NCBI GenBank assembly: GCA_046729895.1
Contig: JBKPHP010000077.1
Coordinates: 1-7,008 of the forward strand
DNA: 7,008 bases
DNA from: DASXBA01 sp046729895
Lineage (GTDB): Bacteria > Actinomycetota > Thermoleophilia > Solirubrobacterales > Thermoleophilaceae
Direction: 5' to 3'
The translations under genes and the position numbers were made by a program. This document shows positions 1-4,676 of the stretch, in pieces. How positions within the stretch are numbered: position 1 is the first letter of the stretch; every line of letters starts with the position of its first letter. The notes beneath the pieces are model-generated. The model ran no database searches. It saw only the letters and a program-made list of their open reading frames with translations, and was not told where the DNA came from.

Positions 1-222
1 TCCAGCCGGGGGGCGGAGGACGTCGGGGCCTCGGTGGCGCACTTCTGCCGCGAGGCCGCGATCGCCCGAGCGGTGCTCTGGGAGGCGCGTCGCGGCTTCA
101 ACTGGACGGACCCCGAGGTCTGGGATCAGATCATGGAGCAGGTCCAGCAGGTCGAAGAGCACGACACCCGGCTGCGAGCCGAGCTGGCTCGCGAGCGGCG
201 GGAGCTGCGCCCCAGGAGCTAG
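1..222 (+). CDS. 3' end of an unidentified protein (partial)
   Basis: The reading frame is open from the first base of the window to a TAG at 220-222, giving at least 73 residues. A GTG at 34 could be a start, but the frame continues upstream of it without a stop, so this is more likely the C-terminal end of a longer protein. The visible part looks all-helical: an alanine-rich stretch with two tryptophans (FNWTDPEVWDQ), then a strongly charged amphipathic tail rich in Glu, Arg and Gln (EEHDTRLRAELARERRE) that could be a short coiled coil. There is no membrane segment. I do not recognise the family and propose no function. The gene converges on the dehydrogenase at 314-1006, with a hairpin between the two stop codons. 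Confidence 0.55.
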   Translation, partial: SSRGAEDVGASVAHFCREAAIARAVLWEARRGFNWTDPEVWDQIMEQVQQVEEHDTRLRAELARERRELRPRS

Positions 223-244
223 TGGGGTCCGGAACGCATATCCT

Positions 245-265
245 GCGGAGCGCTCGTCGCTCCGC
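245..265. terminator. Hairpin between convergent genes, possible bidirectional terminator
   Basis: A perfect 8-bp inverted repeat (GCGGAGCG at 245-252, CGCTCCGC at 258-265) with a 5-base loop lies 22 bp after the stop at 222 and 48 bp beyond the stop of the - strand dehydrogenase. No T-run follows on either strand. The position between convergent stop codons suggests termination, but this is inference from structure and place. The remaining 266-313 holds only GC-rich sequence with short GGCGCC repeats. Confidence 0.4.
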
Positions 266-313
266 TCCGCCGGGCGCCGTCGAGTAGGCGGCGGCGGCGC
301 CGGAGGGGTGCGG

Positions 314-1006
314 TCAGCCGGCCTGGTTGATCGGCCGCACGAGGATCTCATTCACGTCCGCGTGCGGTGGCTGCGTGAGCGCGAACATCACCGCCCGGGC
401 GACGTCGTCCGACTCGAGCGCCCCTTGTGGCGGGGTGTCGAAGAAGGGGGTGTCGACCATTCCGGGCTCGATCAGCGTGACCTTGATGGGGGTGTCGGCG
501 ACCTCGGCGCGCAGGCTCTCGCCCATGGCGGTGACCGCCCACTTCGTGGCCGAGTAGAGCGAGCCGGGGACCGCCCGCCGGCCGGCCACCGAGCTCGTGA
601 GCAGCATGTGGCCGGACTGCTGCCCGCGGAACACGGCCAGCGCCGCTCGAATCGACAGAGCGCAGCCGTAGACGTTCGTATCGATCATCGCCCTCCAATG
701 CTCAACGGACTCCTCCAGGAAGCCCCGCTGCGCCCCGAGCCCGGCGTTGGCGAAGAAGGCGTCCAGCCGGCCGAAGTGTTCGACCGACCTTTGCACGAGG
801 GCCTGCTGGTCCTCCCAGCTCGTCACGTCGCAGGCCACCGGAAGGGCCCGCTCATGTCCTCCTAGCTCGGAGGCCAGCTGCCCGAGCCTGCTCGTCGAAC
901 GCGCTGCGAGCACTACGCGCATGCCGAACTCGGACGCACGGCGCGCCGTGGCCGCCCCGATGCCGCTGCCGGCGCCGGTGATCACGAGCACGGGTTGGTC
1001 GGACAT
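314..1006 (-). CDS. Classical short-chain dehydrogenase/reductase (SDR), NADP(H)-type
   Basis: A 230-residue cytosolic oxidoreductase with a complete classical SDR signature. The Rossmann dinucleotide motif TGAGSGIG is at residues 10-17, a CDV motif with Asp60 contacts the adenine, and NAG is at 87-89. The catalytic tetrad falls at Asn111, Ser138, Tyr151 and Lys155 (YSATK), and EPGMVDTPF begins near residue 180. Arg36 at the end of the second beta strand (AAR), with no acidic residue there, favours NADP(H) over NAD(H). Overall it resembles the broad YdfG/COG4221-type group, which reduces or oxidises small hydroxy compounds; the substrate cannot be read from the sequence. ATG at 1006 is the natural start because the nucleotide-binding strand begins within ten residues. 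There is no clear Shine-Dalgarno just before it. The gene is divergent from the one at 1050 across a 43-bp spacer. Confidence 0.93.
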   Translation of the reverse strand: MSDQPVLVITGAGSGIGAATARRASEFGMRVVLAARSTSRLGQLASELGGHERALPVACDVTSWEDQQALVQRSVEHFGRLDAFFANAGLGAQRGFLEESVEHWRAMIDTNVYGCALSIRAALAVFRGQQSGHMLLTSSVAGRRAVPGSLYSATKWAVTAMGESLRAEVADTPIKVTLIEPGMVDTPFFDTPPQGALESDDVARAVMFALTQPPHADVNEILVRPINQAG

Positions 1007-1049
1007 CCGGAGGGTTCTAGCAATCCTCGGCGGTTAGGCTCCGCGACGG
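1007..1049. promoter_or_regulatory. Divergent intergenic spacer with a probable -10 for the rightward gene
   Basis: Only 43 bp separate two divergent start codons, so both promoters must lie here or inside the opposite gene. On the + strand TAGGCT (1035-1040) matches the actinobacterial TANNNT -10 pattern and ends 9 bp before ATG 1050. The same hexamer precedes the gene at 6129. On the - strand TAGAAC (1019-1014) lies 7 bp before ATG 1006 but lacks the final T. Neither start has a good Shine-Dalgarno, so leaderless or near-leaderless mRNAs are plausible. No convincing -35 is visible. Confidence 0.35.
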
Positions 1050-2039
1050 ATGGCAGCGCCGGACCCGACGCAGGCCCGCTTTCCGCATGTGCCTGCCAGG
1101 GCCGGCCACTACGAGAGCTTCTACCTCAAGGCCTGCCATCCCTCGGCGCCGCTCGGAGTCTGGATCCGCTACACGGTTCACAAGCCTCCCCGCGCGTGCC
1201 CGAAGGGGTCGCTCTGGTTCACGCTCTTCGATGGGGACGCTGACGGGCCCAAGGCCTCGAAGGTCACGCTGCCGGACCCTGCGGCGGGCGCGGACTGGAT
1301 CAGGGTCGGGGAGGCACGGCTCGGAGTCGGGGAAGCGAGCGGCCATGCCGGCTCGGAGCGCTGCGACGCCTCCTGGGAGTTGCGCTTCGGGACCGACGAG
1401 CGACCGCTTTTCCACCTGCCGCGCGACTGGATGTACAGGGCACCCGTACCGCGCACGAAGTTGCTCAGCCCCTCGCCGGCGGCGCGATTTGAGGGGCGTC
1501 TAGCCGTCGACGCCCGCGACATAACGGTTGACAACTGGGAGGGAATGGTCGGTCACAACTGGGGCGTCGAGCACGCCGAGCGGTGGATCTGGCTGCACGG
1601 GCTCGGCTTCGACGGCGCCTCTGATGCGACCTGGCTGGACGTCGCGATCGGCCGCGTGAAGCTCGGTCCGCTGACGACGCCGTGGATCGCAAACGGCGCA
1701 CTGAGCCTCGACGGCGAGCGTCACGCACTCGGGGGACCCGGCAGGCGCGCGGAGGTGCGCGAGTCGCCCGAGCGATGCGAGTTCACGCTGCGGGGAGGGG
1801 GCATCGGCGTGCGAGGATCCGTGAGGGCCGACAGGAAGGACCTCGTCGGCTGGATCTACGCCGATCCCGGCGGCGCTGAGCACAACACTGTCAATTGCTC
1901 CGTGGCCGACATGACGCTGACCGTGGAGCGTGCCGACGGCACGCCGCTCGAGCTGCGGGTTTCAGGCGGCGCGGCCTACGAGCTGGGGATGCGCGAACGC
2001 GACCACGGCGTTCCGATGCAGCCGTTCCCGGACGGCTAG
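1050..2039 (+). CDS. Uncharacterised protein, probable lipocalin/CrtC-like beta-barrel fold
   Basis: A 329-residue soluble protein with no signal peptide or membrane helix. An in-frame TAG at 1035-1037 makes ATG 1050 the first possible start. The sequence is rich in beta-strand-like alternation, Trp and Gly. Recognisable blocks are YRAPVPRTKLLSPSP (129-143), a central GMVGHNWGVEHAERWIWLHG (165-184) and HNTVNCSVADMTLTVE (278-293). A Gly-His-x-Trp-Gly block followed by Trp-x-Trp is typical of the AttH / hydroxyneurosporene synthase (CrtC) / tocopherol-cyclase-like superfamily, which has two lipocalin-like barrels that bind hydrophobic ligands. That assignment rests on pattern memory, not a search. 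The ligand and the reaction, if any, are unknown, and no carotenoid genes are nearby. Its divergence from an SDR oxidoreductase could hint at shared lipid or isoprenoid metabolism, but the evidence is thin. Confidence 0.75.
   Translation: MAAPDPTQARFPHVPARAGHYESFYLKACHPSAPLGVWIRYTVHKPPRACPKGSLWFTLFDGDADGPKASKVTLPDPAAGADWIRVGEARLGVGEASGHAGSERCDASWELRFGTDERPLFHLPRDWMYRAPVPRTKLLSPSPAARFEGRLAVDARDITVDNWEGMVGHNWGVEHAERWIWLHGLGFDGASDATWLDVAIGRVKLGPLTTPWIANGALSLDGERHALGGPGRRAEVRESPERCEFTLRGGGIGVRGSVRADRKDLVGWIYADPGGAEHNTVNCSVADMTLTVERADGTPLELRVSGGAAYELGMRERDHGVPMQPFPDG
2020..2037 (+). terminator. Weak hairpin across the stop codon of the lipocalin-like gene
   Basis: AGCCGT (2020-2025) and ACGGCT (2032-2037) form a 6-bp stem with a 6-base loop. 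The hairpin overlaps the last codons and the first base of the TAG stop. No U-tract follows, and being inside the coding end makes a terminator role doubtful. Confidence 0.2.
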
Positions 2040-2068
2040 CAAGTCAATGCTCGAGAAGCCCCGTTATG

Positions 2069-2090
2069 TGAACTTGGGCTGAACTTGGCG
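2069..2090 (+). promoter_or_regulatory. Tandem 11-bp direct repeat, response-regulator-box-like operator
   Basis: TGAACTTGG occurs twice, at 2069-2077 and 2080-2088, exactly 11 bp apart, so both copies face the same side of the helix. It lies in a 92-bp non-coding gap, 43 bp before ATG 2132. On the - strand each copy reads CCAAGTTCA. Tandem 11-bp units are the hallmark of PhoB/PhoP/OmpR-family winged-helix sites, and GTTCA resembles the core of the Streptomyces Pho box. The repeat is seen directly; the regulator class is inference. A weak GATACT (2119-2124) might serve as -10. Confidence 0.45.
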
Positions 2091-2131
2091 CGAAAGGTCA
2101 GCCGTCCCCCGTCGTTGCGATACTGAGGAAC

Positions 2132-2992
2132 ATGGAGCGGAACCAGGAGGACCCTCGGCCGGAGGGCGAGCGGCCGCAACCTCAGGCCCACGAGGAGCCG
2201 CAGCAACAGCCGCGGTCCCAGCAGCCACAGCCGCGGGCGCAGCAGCCGCAGCCGCGGGCGCAGCAGCCGCAGCGGCAGCCTAGGCAGCGCAGCGCCCGTC
2301 AGCGGTCGTCAAGACACAAGGGCGCGGTCGACCGCGTCCGCGACGTGCAGTTTCCGGTTGCCCTACGCGGCTACGACCGCTCGGCGGTCGATGCGCACCT
2401 GGCCGACGTAGCGCAGCTCGTGGCCGAGCTCGAGGCAACCCAGCTGCGCGAGGGTGTGGTGCAGCGGGCGCTGGACGAAGTCGGCGAGCGAACCTCGGGC
2501 ATCCTCCAGCACGCACACGACACCGCGGAGGAGCTCACGGCCCAGTCCCGGGCACAGGCCGAGGGCCGCGTCCAGCGGGCGGAACGCGAGGCCGAGCTCA
2601 TTCGCCGCGAGGCGGAGAATTACGTGGAGCAGGTCGCGGAGGACACGCGTCGGCTAACCGAGGACCGCAGGCGACTGATCGAGGAGCTTCGCCAGTATGC
2701 GGAGGACGTGCTGGCGACGGCCGACGACGCCCTCGAGCGGCTGCCAGAGCTGCTGGCCGACCGCCCCGAGGAGGCCTCCCGCGAACCGGATGATTCGACT
2801 CAGACCACCGAGCAGCTGCCGGGGCCGGCCGAGCCCGCGCCGAGGCCGGAGTCAGAGACCCCACACCAACCGGCAGCGGAGCCTCCGCCGCCGGCACAGG
2901 CCCATCCGGAGCCCGGGCCCGACACCGACGGGGACGACGTCAGGGAGGGAGTCATCCGGGTCGAGCGCCGCCCCAAGGCCGACTCGAGCTAA
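2132..2992 (+). CDS. DivIVA-domain coiled-coil protein with heptapeptide-repeat N-terminus
   Basis: A 286-residue cytoplasmic protein in four parts. Residues 1-64 are disordered and rich in Gln, Pro and Arg, including four 7-residue repeats. Residues about 66-100 match the DivIVA N-terminal domain, with the signature FPVALRGYDRSAVDAHL (RGYD at 79-82) that binds curved membrane in the family. Residues about 92-212 form a long charged coiled coil, and a Pro/Glu-rich acidic tail ends in a short basic stretch (VIRVERRPKADSS). DivIVA/Wag31 proteins mark poles and septa and recruit envelope machinery. This one is not the canonical Wag31, because the DivIVA domain normally sits at the extreme N-terminus. 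ATG 2132 is well supported by GAGGA at 2125-2129. An 11-bp-period direct repeat lies upstream. The family assignment is fairly secure; a role in growth or envelope organisation is inference. Confidence 0.85.
   Translation: MERNQEDPRPEGERPQPQAHEEPQQQPRSQQPQPRAQQPQPRAQQPQRQPRQRSARQRSSRHKGAVDRVRDVQFPVALRGYDRSAVDAHLADVAQLVAELEATQLREGVVQRALDEVGERTSGILQHAHDTAEELTAQSRAQAEGRVQRAEREAELIRREAENYVEQVAEDTRRLTEDRRRLIEELRQYAEDVLATADDALERLPELLADRPEEASREPDDSTQTTEQLPGPAEPAPRPESETPHQPAAEPPPPAQAHPEPGPDTDGDDVREGVIRVERRPKADSS
2198..2278 (+). repeat. In-frame 21-bp tandem repeat in the DivIVA-like gene
   Basis: Four consecutive 21-bp units begin at 2198, 2219, 2240 and 2261 (the last is divergent). Units two and three differ by one base. 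They encode PQQQPRS, QQPQPRA, QQPQPRA and QQPQRQP. The unit is a multiple of three, so copy number could vary by slippage without breaking the frame. Confidence 0.8.
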
Positions 2993-3006
2993 CCCCCGGG
3001 CCCGGA

Positions 3007-3012
3007 TAAGCT
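3007..3012 (+). promoter_or_regulatory. Possible -10 element before the SCP2-like gene
   Basis: TAAGCT fits the TANNNT -10 pattern in the 80-bp gap after the DivIVA-like stop. Transcription would begin near 3019-3020, where a GTG opens a very short frame. No good -35 is visible at 17 bp upstream (TCGAGC). Without it, read-through from the DivIVA-like gene is equally likely. Confidence 0.25.
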
Positions 3013-3019
3013 GGTGCGG

Positions 3020-3073
3020 GTGGAAGGCGTCGACAGCACAGCGCTGCGTGGGGAGCTCAGGCTGGAGGGGTGA
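3020..3073 (+). CDS. Candidate 17-codon leader ORF coupled to the SCP2-like gene
   Basis: A short frame starting at GTG 3020 (or GTG 3014) runs to TGA at 3071-3073 and would encode MEGVDSTALRGELRLEG. Its stop overlaps the ATG at 3073 as TGATG, the classic arrangement for translational coupling, and it contains the GGAGG ribosome binding site of the next gene. It has no Shine-Dalgarno, but GTG 3020 lies 7 bp after TAAGCT, which suits a leaderless message. Many such short frames occur by chance in GC-rich DNA, so this is a weak candidate. Confidence 0.2.
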   Translation: MEGVDSTALRGELRLEG

Positions 3074-3579
3074 TGCCCATGGCTCCGGGCGTCGTCAAGC
3101 GGGCGGCGGGCCGAAGGGCGGCCGCCAGGGAGAAGTCCGCCGCGGCCAAGCGGCGCGCATACCCGCGGACGAAGGACCGGGTCAAGCTCGGTTATGTGGA
3201 CGCGAGAGGCATCGCCCCCAGCCTCTACGTGATGGTCGAGCGTGGTGCGGGCAAGCGGCCGAAGGTCGCCCGGGCGATGCGCGGCACCGTGGAGCTCCGC
3301 TTCAAGGAGCAGTTCACGCCCGTCCGCATGGAGTTCGGCGAGAACGGCGTCCTCGTGCAGGACGCCCCGGGCGAGGAGAAGGCGGGCAAGCCAGATCTGG
3401 TGATCCACGGCTCGCTCCCGGACATCGTGCAGCTGGCGGCCGCGCCACTCTCCGGCGGCGTGCCAAAGGTCACGGACAAGCGGGGGCGGGCGGCGCTCGC
3501 GGGGGTGGCGCGCAGACGAGTCAAGATCGAAGGCAGCCCACTGCTCGCCCGGCGCCTGCTCAGGTTGCTCGAGATCTAG
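3073..3579 (+). CDS. Small SCP2 (sterol carrier protein)-like protein
   Basis: A protein of about 168 residues. The first 30 or so are basic and Ala/Arg/Lys-rich (KRAAGRRAAAREKSAAAKRR), probably disordered. The rest has the SCP2-type alpha/beta pattern: VELRFKEQFTPVRMEF (73-88), a strand pair ending DLVIHGSLPDIVQLAAAPLSG (108-128), and a closing VKIEGSPLLARRLLRLLEI (150-168). The DLxIxGs..dlxxLa.ppL...kxKieG..l...rlL order is typical of the fold, which binds lipids or other hydrophobic molecules. Three starts are possible (GTG 3070, ATG 3073, ATG 3079), all behind GGAGG at 3064-3068. ATG 3073 is chosen for its TGATG overlap, although ATG 3079 has better spacing. The ligand is unknown, and the basic tail could bind acidic lipids or nucleic acid. 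Confidence 0.75.
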   Translation: MPMAPGVVKRAAGRRAAAREKSAAAKRRAYPRTKDRVKLGYVDARGIAPSLYVMVERGAGKRPKVARAMRGTVELRFKEQFTPVRMEFGENGVLVQDAPGEEKAGKPDLVIHGSLPDIVQLAAAPLSGGVPKVTDKRGRAALAGVARRRVKIEGSPLLARRLLRLLEI

Positions 3580-3597
3580 GCCCGCTGGTTCCGGCAC

Positions 3598-3612
3598 ACC
3601 CCCATCTGGGGT
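3598..3612 (+). terminator. Short GC hairpin after the SCP2-like gene
   Basis: ACCCC (3598-3602) pairs with GGGGT (3608-3612) around a 5-base loop, 18 bp after the stop at 3579. There is no U-tract. With the larger hairpin at 3642-3673 it makes the 104-bp gap unusually structured. It may end the SCP2-like transcript. Confidence 0.3.
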
Positions 3613-3641
3613 CGCCGTGCTGGTCGGCGGCGCGCCGGGAG

Positions 3642-3673
3642 CTGCCGGGTTTGCCCTCGGGCAACCCGGGCAG
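3642..3673 (+). terminator. Large hairpin just upstream of the acidic small-protein gene
   Basis: CTGCCGGGTTTGCCC (3642-3656) is almost perfectly complementary to GGGCAACCCGGGCAG (3659-3673), with one bulged base in each arm. It is the longest inverted repeat I found in the window. It ends 10 bp before ATG 3684. It could terminate the upstream transcript or, if transcribed with the next gene, hinder ribosome access. No T-run follows. Confidence 0.45.
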
Positions 3674-3683
3674 GCTGGGGCCC

Positions 3684-4004
3684 ATGCGTGAGGACCCTGA
3701 TCCGCTGGAGCGGGACGCGGAGGCCGAGGCGGACGCCGCGGCGGCGGAGACCGGCGCGATAGGAGGCCCGGCTGAACCCGACCAGGACCGGGAGAGGCGC
3801 CCTGTCGAGGAGGCCGGCGGTGGGGAATCCGAGGGGTTCGAGCAGGCCGAGGAGGCGCTGCGCGAGCATGCCGAGCACGGTGATCCGGTTCCCGATCCCG
3901 CCAGGGAAGCGTTCGATCACGAGACGGAGTCCGATCGCGAGTCCGGAGCCGCGCGCGGCAAGGCCGACGAGCCACGCTCGACCGAGCGCACCGGCGAGCC
4001 GTAG
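3684..4004 (+). CDS. Small highly acidic protein of unknown function
   Basis: A 106-residue protein dominated by Glu, Asp, Ala and Arg, with no hydrophobic core typical of a globular fold, no signal peptide and no membrane helix; it is probably largely disordered. The one distinctive block is GGGESEGFEQAEEALREHAEHGD, at about residues 48-70. I associate similar GEaEGFExAEExLixHAxHGD blocks with small uncharacterised proteins of actinomycetes, which suggests a conserved motif in a variable acidic background. ATG 3684 is chosen because the acidic composition begins there, but the ribosome binding site is poor (CTGGGG) and a large hairpin lies immediately upstream. Coding is supported by length, high third-position GC and the motif. 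Function unknown. Confidence 0.65.
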   Translation: MREDPDPLERDAEAEADAAAAETGAIGGPAEPDQDRERRPVEEAGGGESEGFEQAEEALREHAEHGDPVPDPAREAFDHETESDRESGAARGKADEPRSTERTGEP

Positions 4005-4011
4005 CCGCTTC

Positions 4012-4030
4012 GAGTGTCTGACAGACTCTC
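4012..4030. promoter_or_regulatory. 19-bp dyad, operator-like, before the membrane-protein gene
   Basis: GAGTGTCTGACAGACTCTC is symmetric about a central A at 4021: GAG-t-GTCTG-A-CAGAC-t-CTC, with one T/T mismatch per arm pair. It starts 8 bp after the acidic-protein stop and ends 6 bp before GTG 4037. Its size and tight symmetry suit a dimeric repressor site; as RNA it would be only a short stem. Operator function is inferred. Confidence 0.4.
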
Positions 4031-4036
4031 TGGGCG

Positions 4037-4642
4037 GTGGCCAAGCAGAAGCAGATCAAGATGCAGCCCGTGGGGGCGCTCCAAGCGATCCCCCAGCTCG
4101 AGCAGCGCACCGACGAGCAGCTGGAGAGCGAGTCGAAGCACCGCGTGGCGGCGAAGGCGATCCTGGGCGCCCGCGCGGCGGAGCGTTACGACTCCAAGGC
4201 CGCCAAGGCGTACTTCAACGAGGCGCTGGCCGGCTGCCACCCCCAGGAGCGCCCAGCGCTGCGCCAGATGATGAAGGCGTCGCTGGCGCTGGCGGAGCGG
4301 CGCCCCGACGAGCTAAAGGACGCCATGGAGAAGCTCGGCCAGGAGGCCCCGTCTGGCCGACAGCTCGCGCTGCTGCGGCTGATGGGCCTCATCGCCCCCC
4401 CACCCGGCGCCGGCATCCTGATGCGCGTCAGGGGAATCGCGCTGCTGTTGCTGCTCGTCATCGTGCTGCTCGCCATCGGGTTCGGCCTGGCCAGCCTGGT
4501 CGCGCTCCCGTTCGGAGGCGCCAGCACCGGCGCGGCGCTGCTCATCGGGCTGCTGATCGTGCTCGCTGTCCTGGGTGTGCTCACACTGCTGGGGCGAAGG
4601 CGGCAGTCAAGACTTCGCGAGACAAGAGCCGCCGGCGGCTGA
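4037..4642 (+). CDS. Uncharacterised helical protein with two C-terminal transmembrane segments
   Basis: A 201-residue protein. Residues 1-120 are soluble and helical, with a stretch (AAERYDSKAAKAYFNEALAGCHPQERPALRQMMKA, about 47-81) resembling one or two degenerate TPR-like helical hairpins. Two strongly hydrophobic segments follow, at about 132-157 and 162-186, joined by a short Pro/Gly turn and ending in RRRQSRLR. By the positive-inside rule this gives both ends in the cytoplasm and a tight outside loop. GTG 4037 is the first start after an in-frame TGA at 4019; ATG 4061 is an alternative. Neither has a clear Shine-Dalgarno. A 19-bp dyad lies 6 bp upstream of GTG 4037. I do not recognise the family. 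An N-terminal helical adaptor anchored by a two-helix hairpin suggests recruitment of a partner to the membrane, which is inference only. Confidence 0.8.
   Translation: MAKQKQIKMQPVGALQAIPQLEQRTDEQLESESKHRVAAKAILGARAAERYDSKAAKAYFNEALAGCHPQERPALRQMMKASLALAERRPDELKDAMEKLGQEAPSGRQLALLRLMGLIAPPPGAGILMRVRGIALLLLLVIVLLAIGFGLASLVALPFGGASTGAALLIGLLIVLAVLGVLTLLGRRRQSRLRETRAAGG
4627..4640. repeat. 14-bp perfect palindrome at the 3' end of the membrane-protein gene
   Basis: AGCCGCCGGCGGCT reads identically on both strands and lies in the last codons before the TGA at 4640-4642. It may contribute to termination between the convergent genes, or simply reflect GC-rich codons for Ala and Gly. Confidence 0.35.
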
Positions 4643-4659
4643 AGGGCATCCGGCTAGAC

Positions 4660-4676
4660 AGCCCGCATTCGGGGCT
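4660..4676. terminator. Hairpin between convergent stop codons
   Basis: AGCCCG (4660-4665) pairs with CGGGGCT (4670-4676) with one bulged G and a 4-base loop, in the 33-bp gap between the membrane-protein stop (4642) and the thioredoxin-TPR stop (4676). Its place suggests a shared bidirectional terminator. There is no U-tract. Confidence 0.4.

Noticed and set aside
266..313. GC-rich GGCGCC repeats as a second terminator
   Set aside because: Several alternative short pairings are possible and none is clearly stronger; simple GC-rich composition explains them.
1017..1883. Several - strand open frames inside the lipocalin-like gene
   Set aside because: Low-complexity Arg-rich products; the + strand frame has domain-like blocks and consistent third-position GC.
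2697..3683. Long + strand open frame continuous with the acidic-protein gene
   Set aside because: It overlaps the DivIVA-like and SCP2-like genes in another frame and encodes Arg/Gly/Pro-rich low-complexity sequence typical of GC-rich shadow frames.
4012..4030. The 19-bp dyad as a LexA/SOS box or an intrinsic terminator
   Set aside because: It does not match the actinobacterial CGAAC-N4-GTTCG LexA pattern, and as RNA it gives only a short stem with a T/T mismatch and no U-tract.
2989..4110. 373-codon - strand open frame
   Set aside because: Arg/Pro/His-rich translation without any motif, antisense to three better-supported genes.
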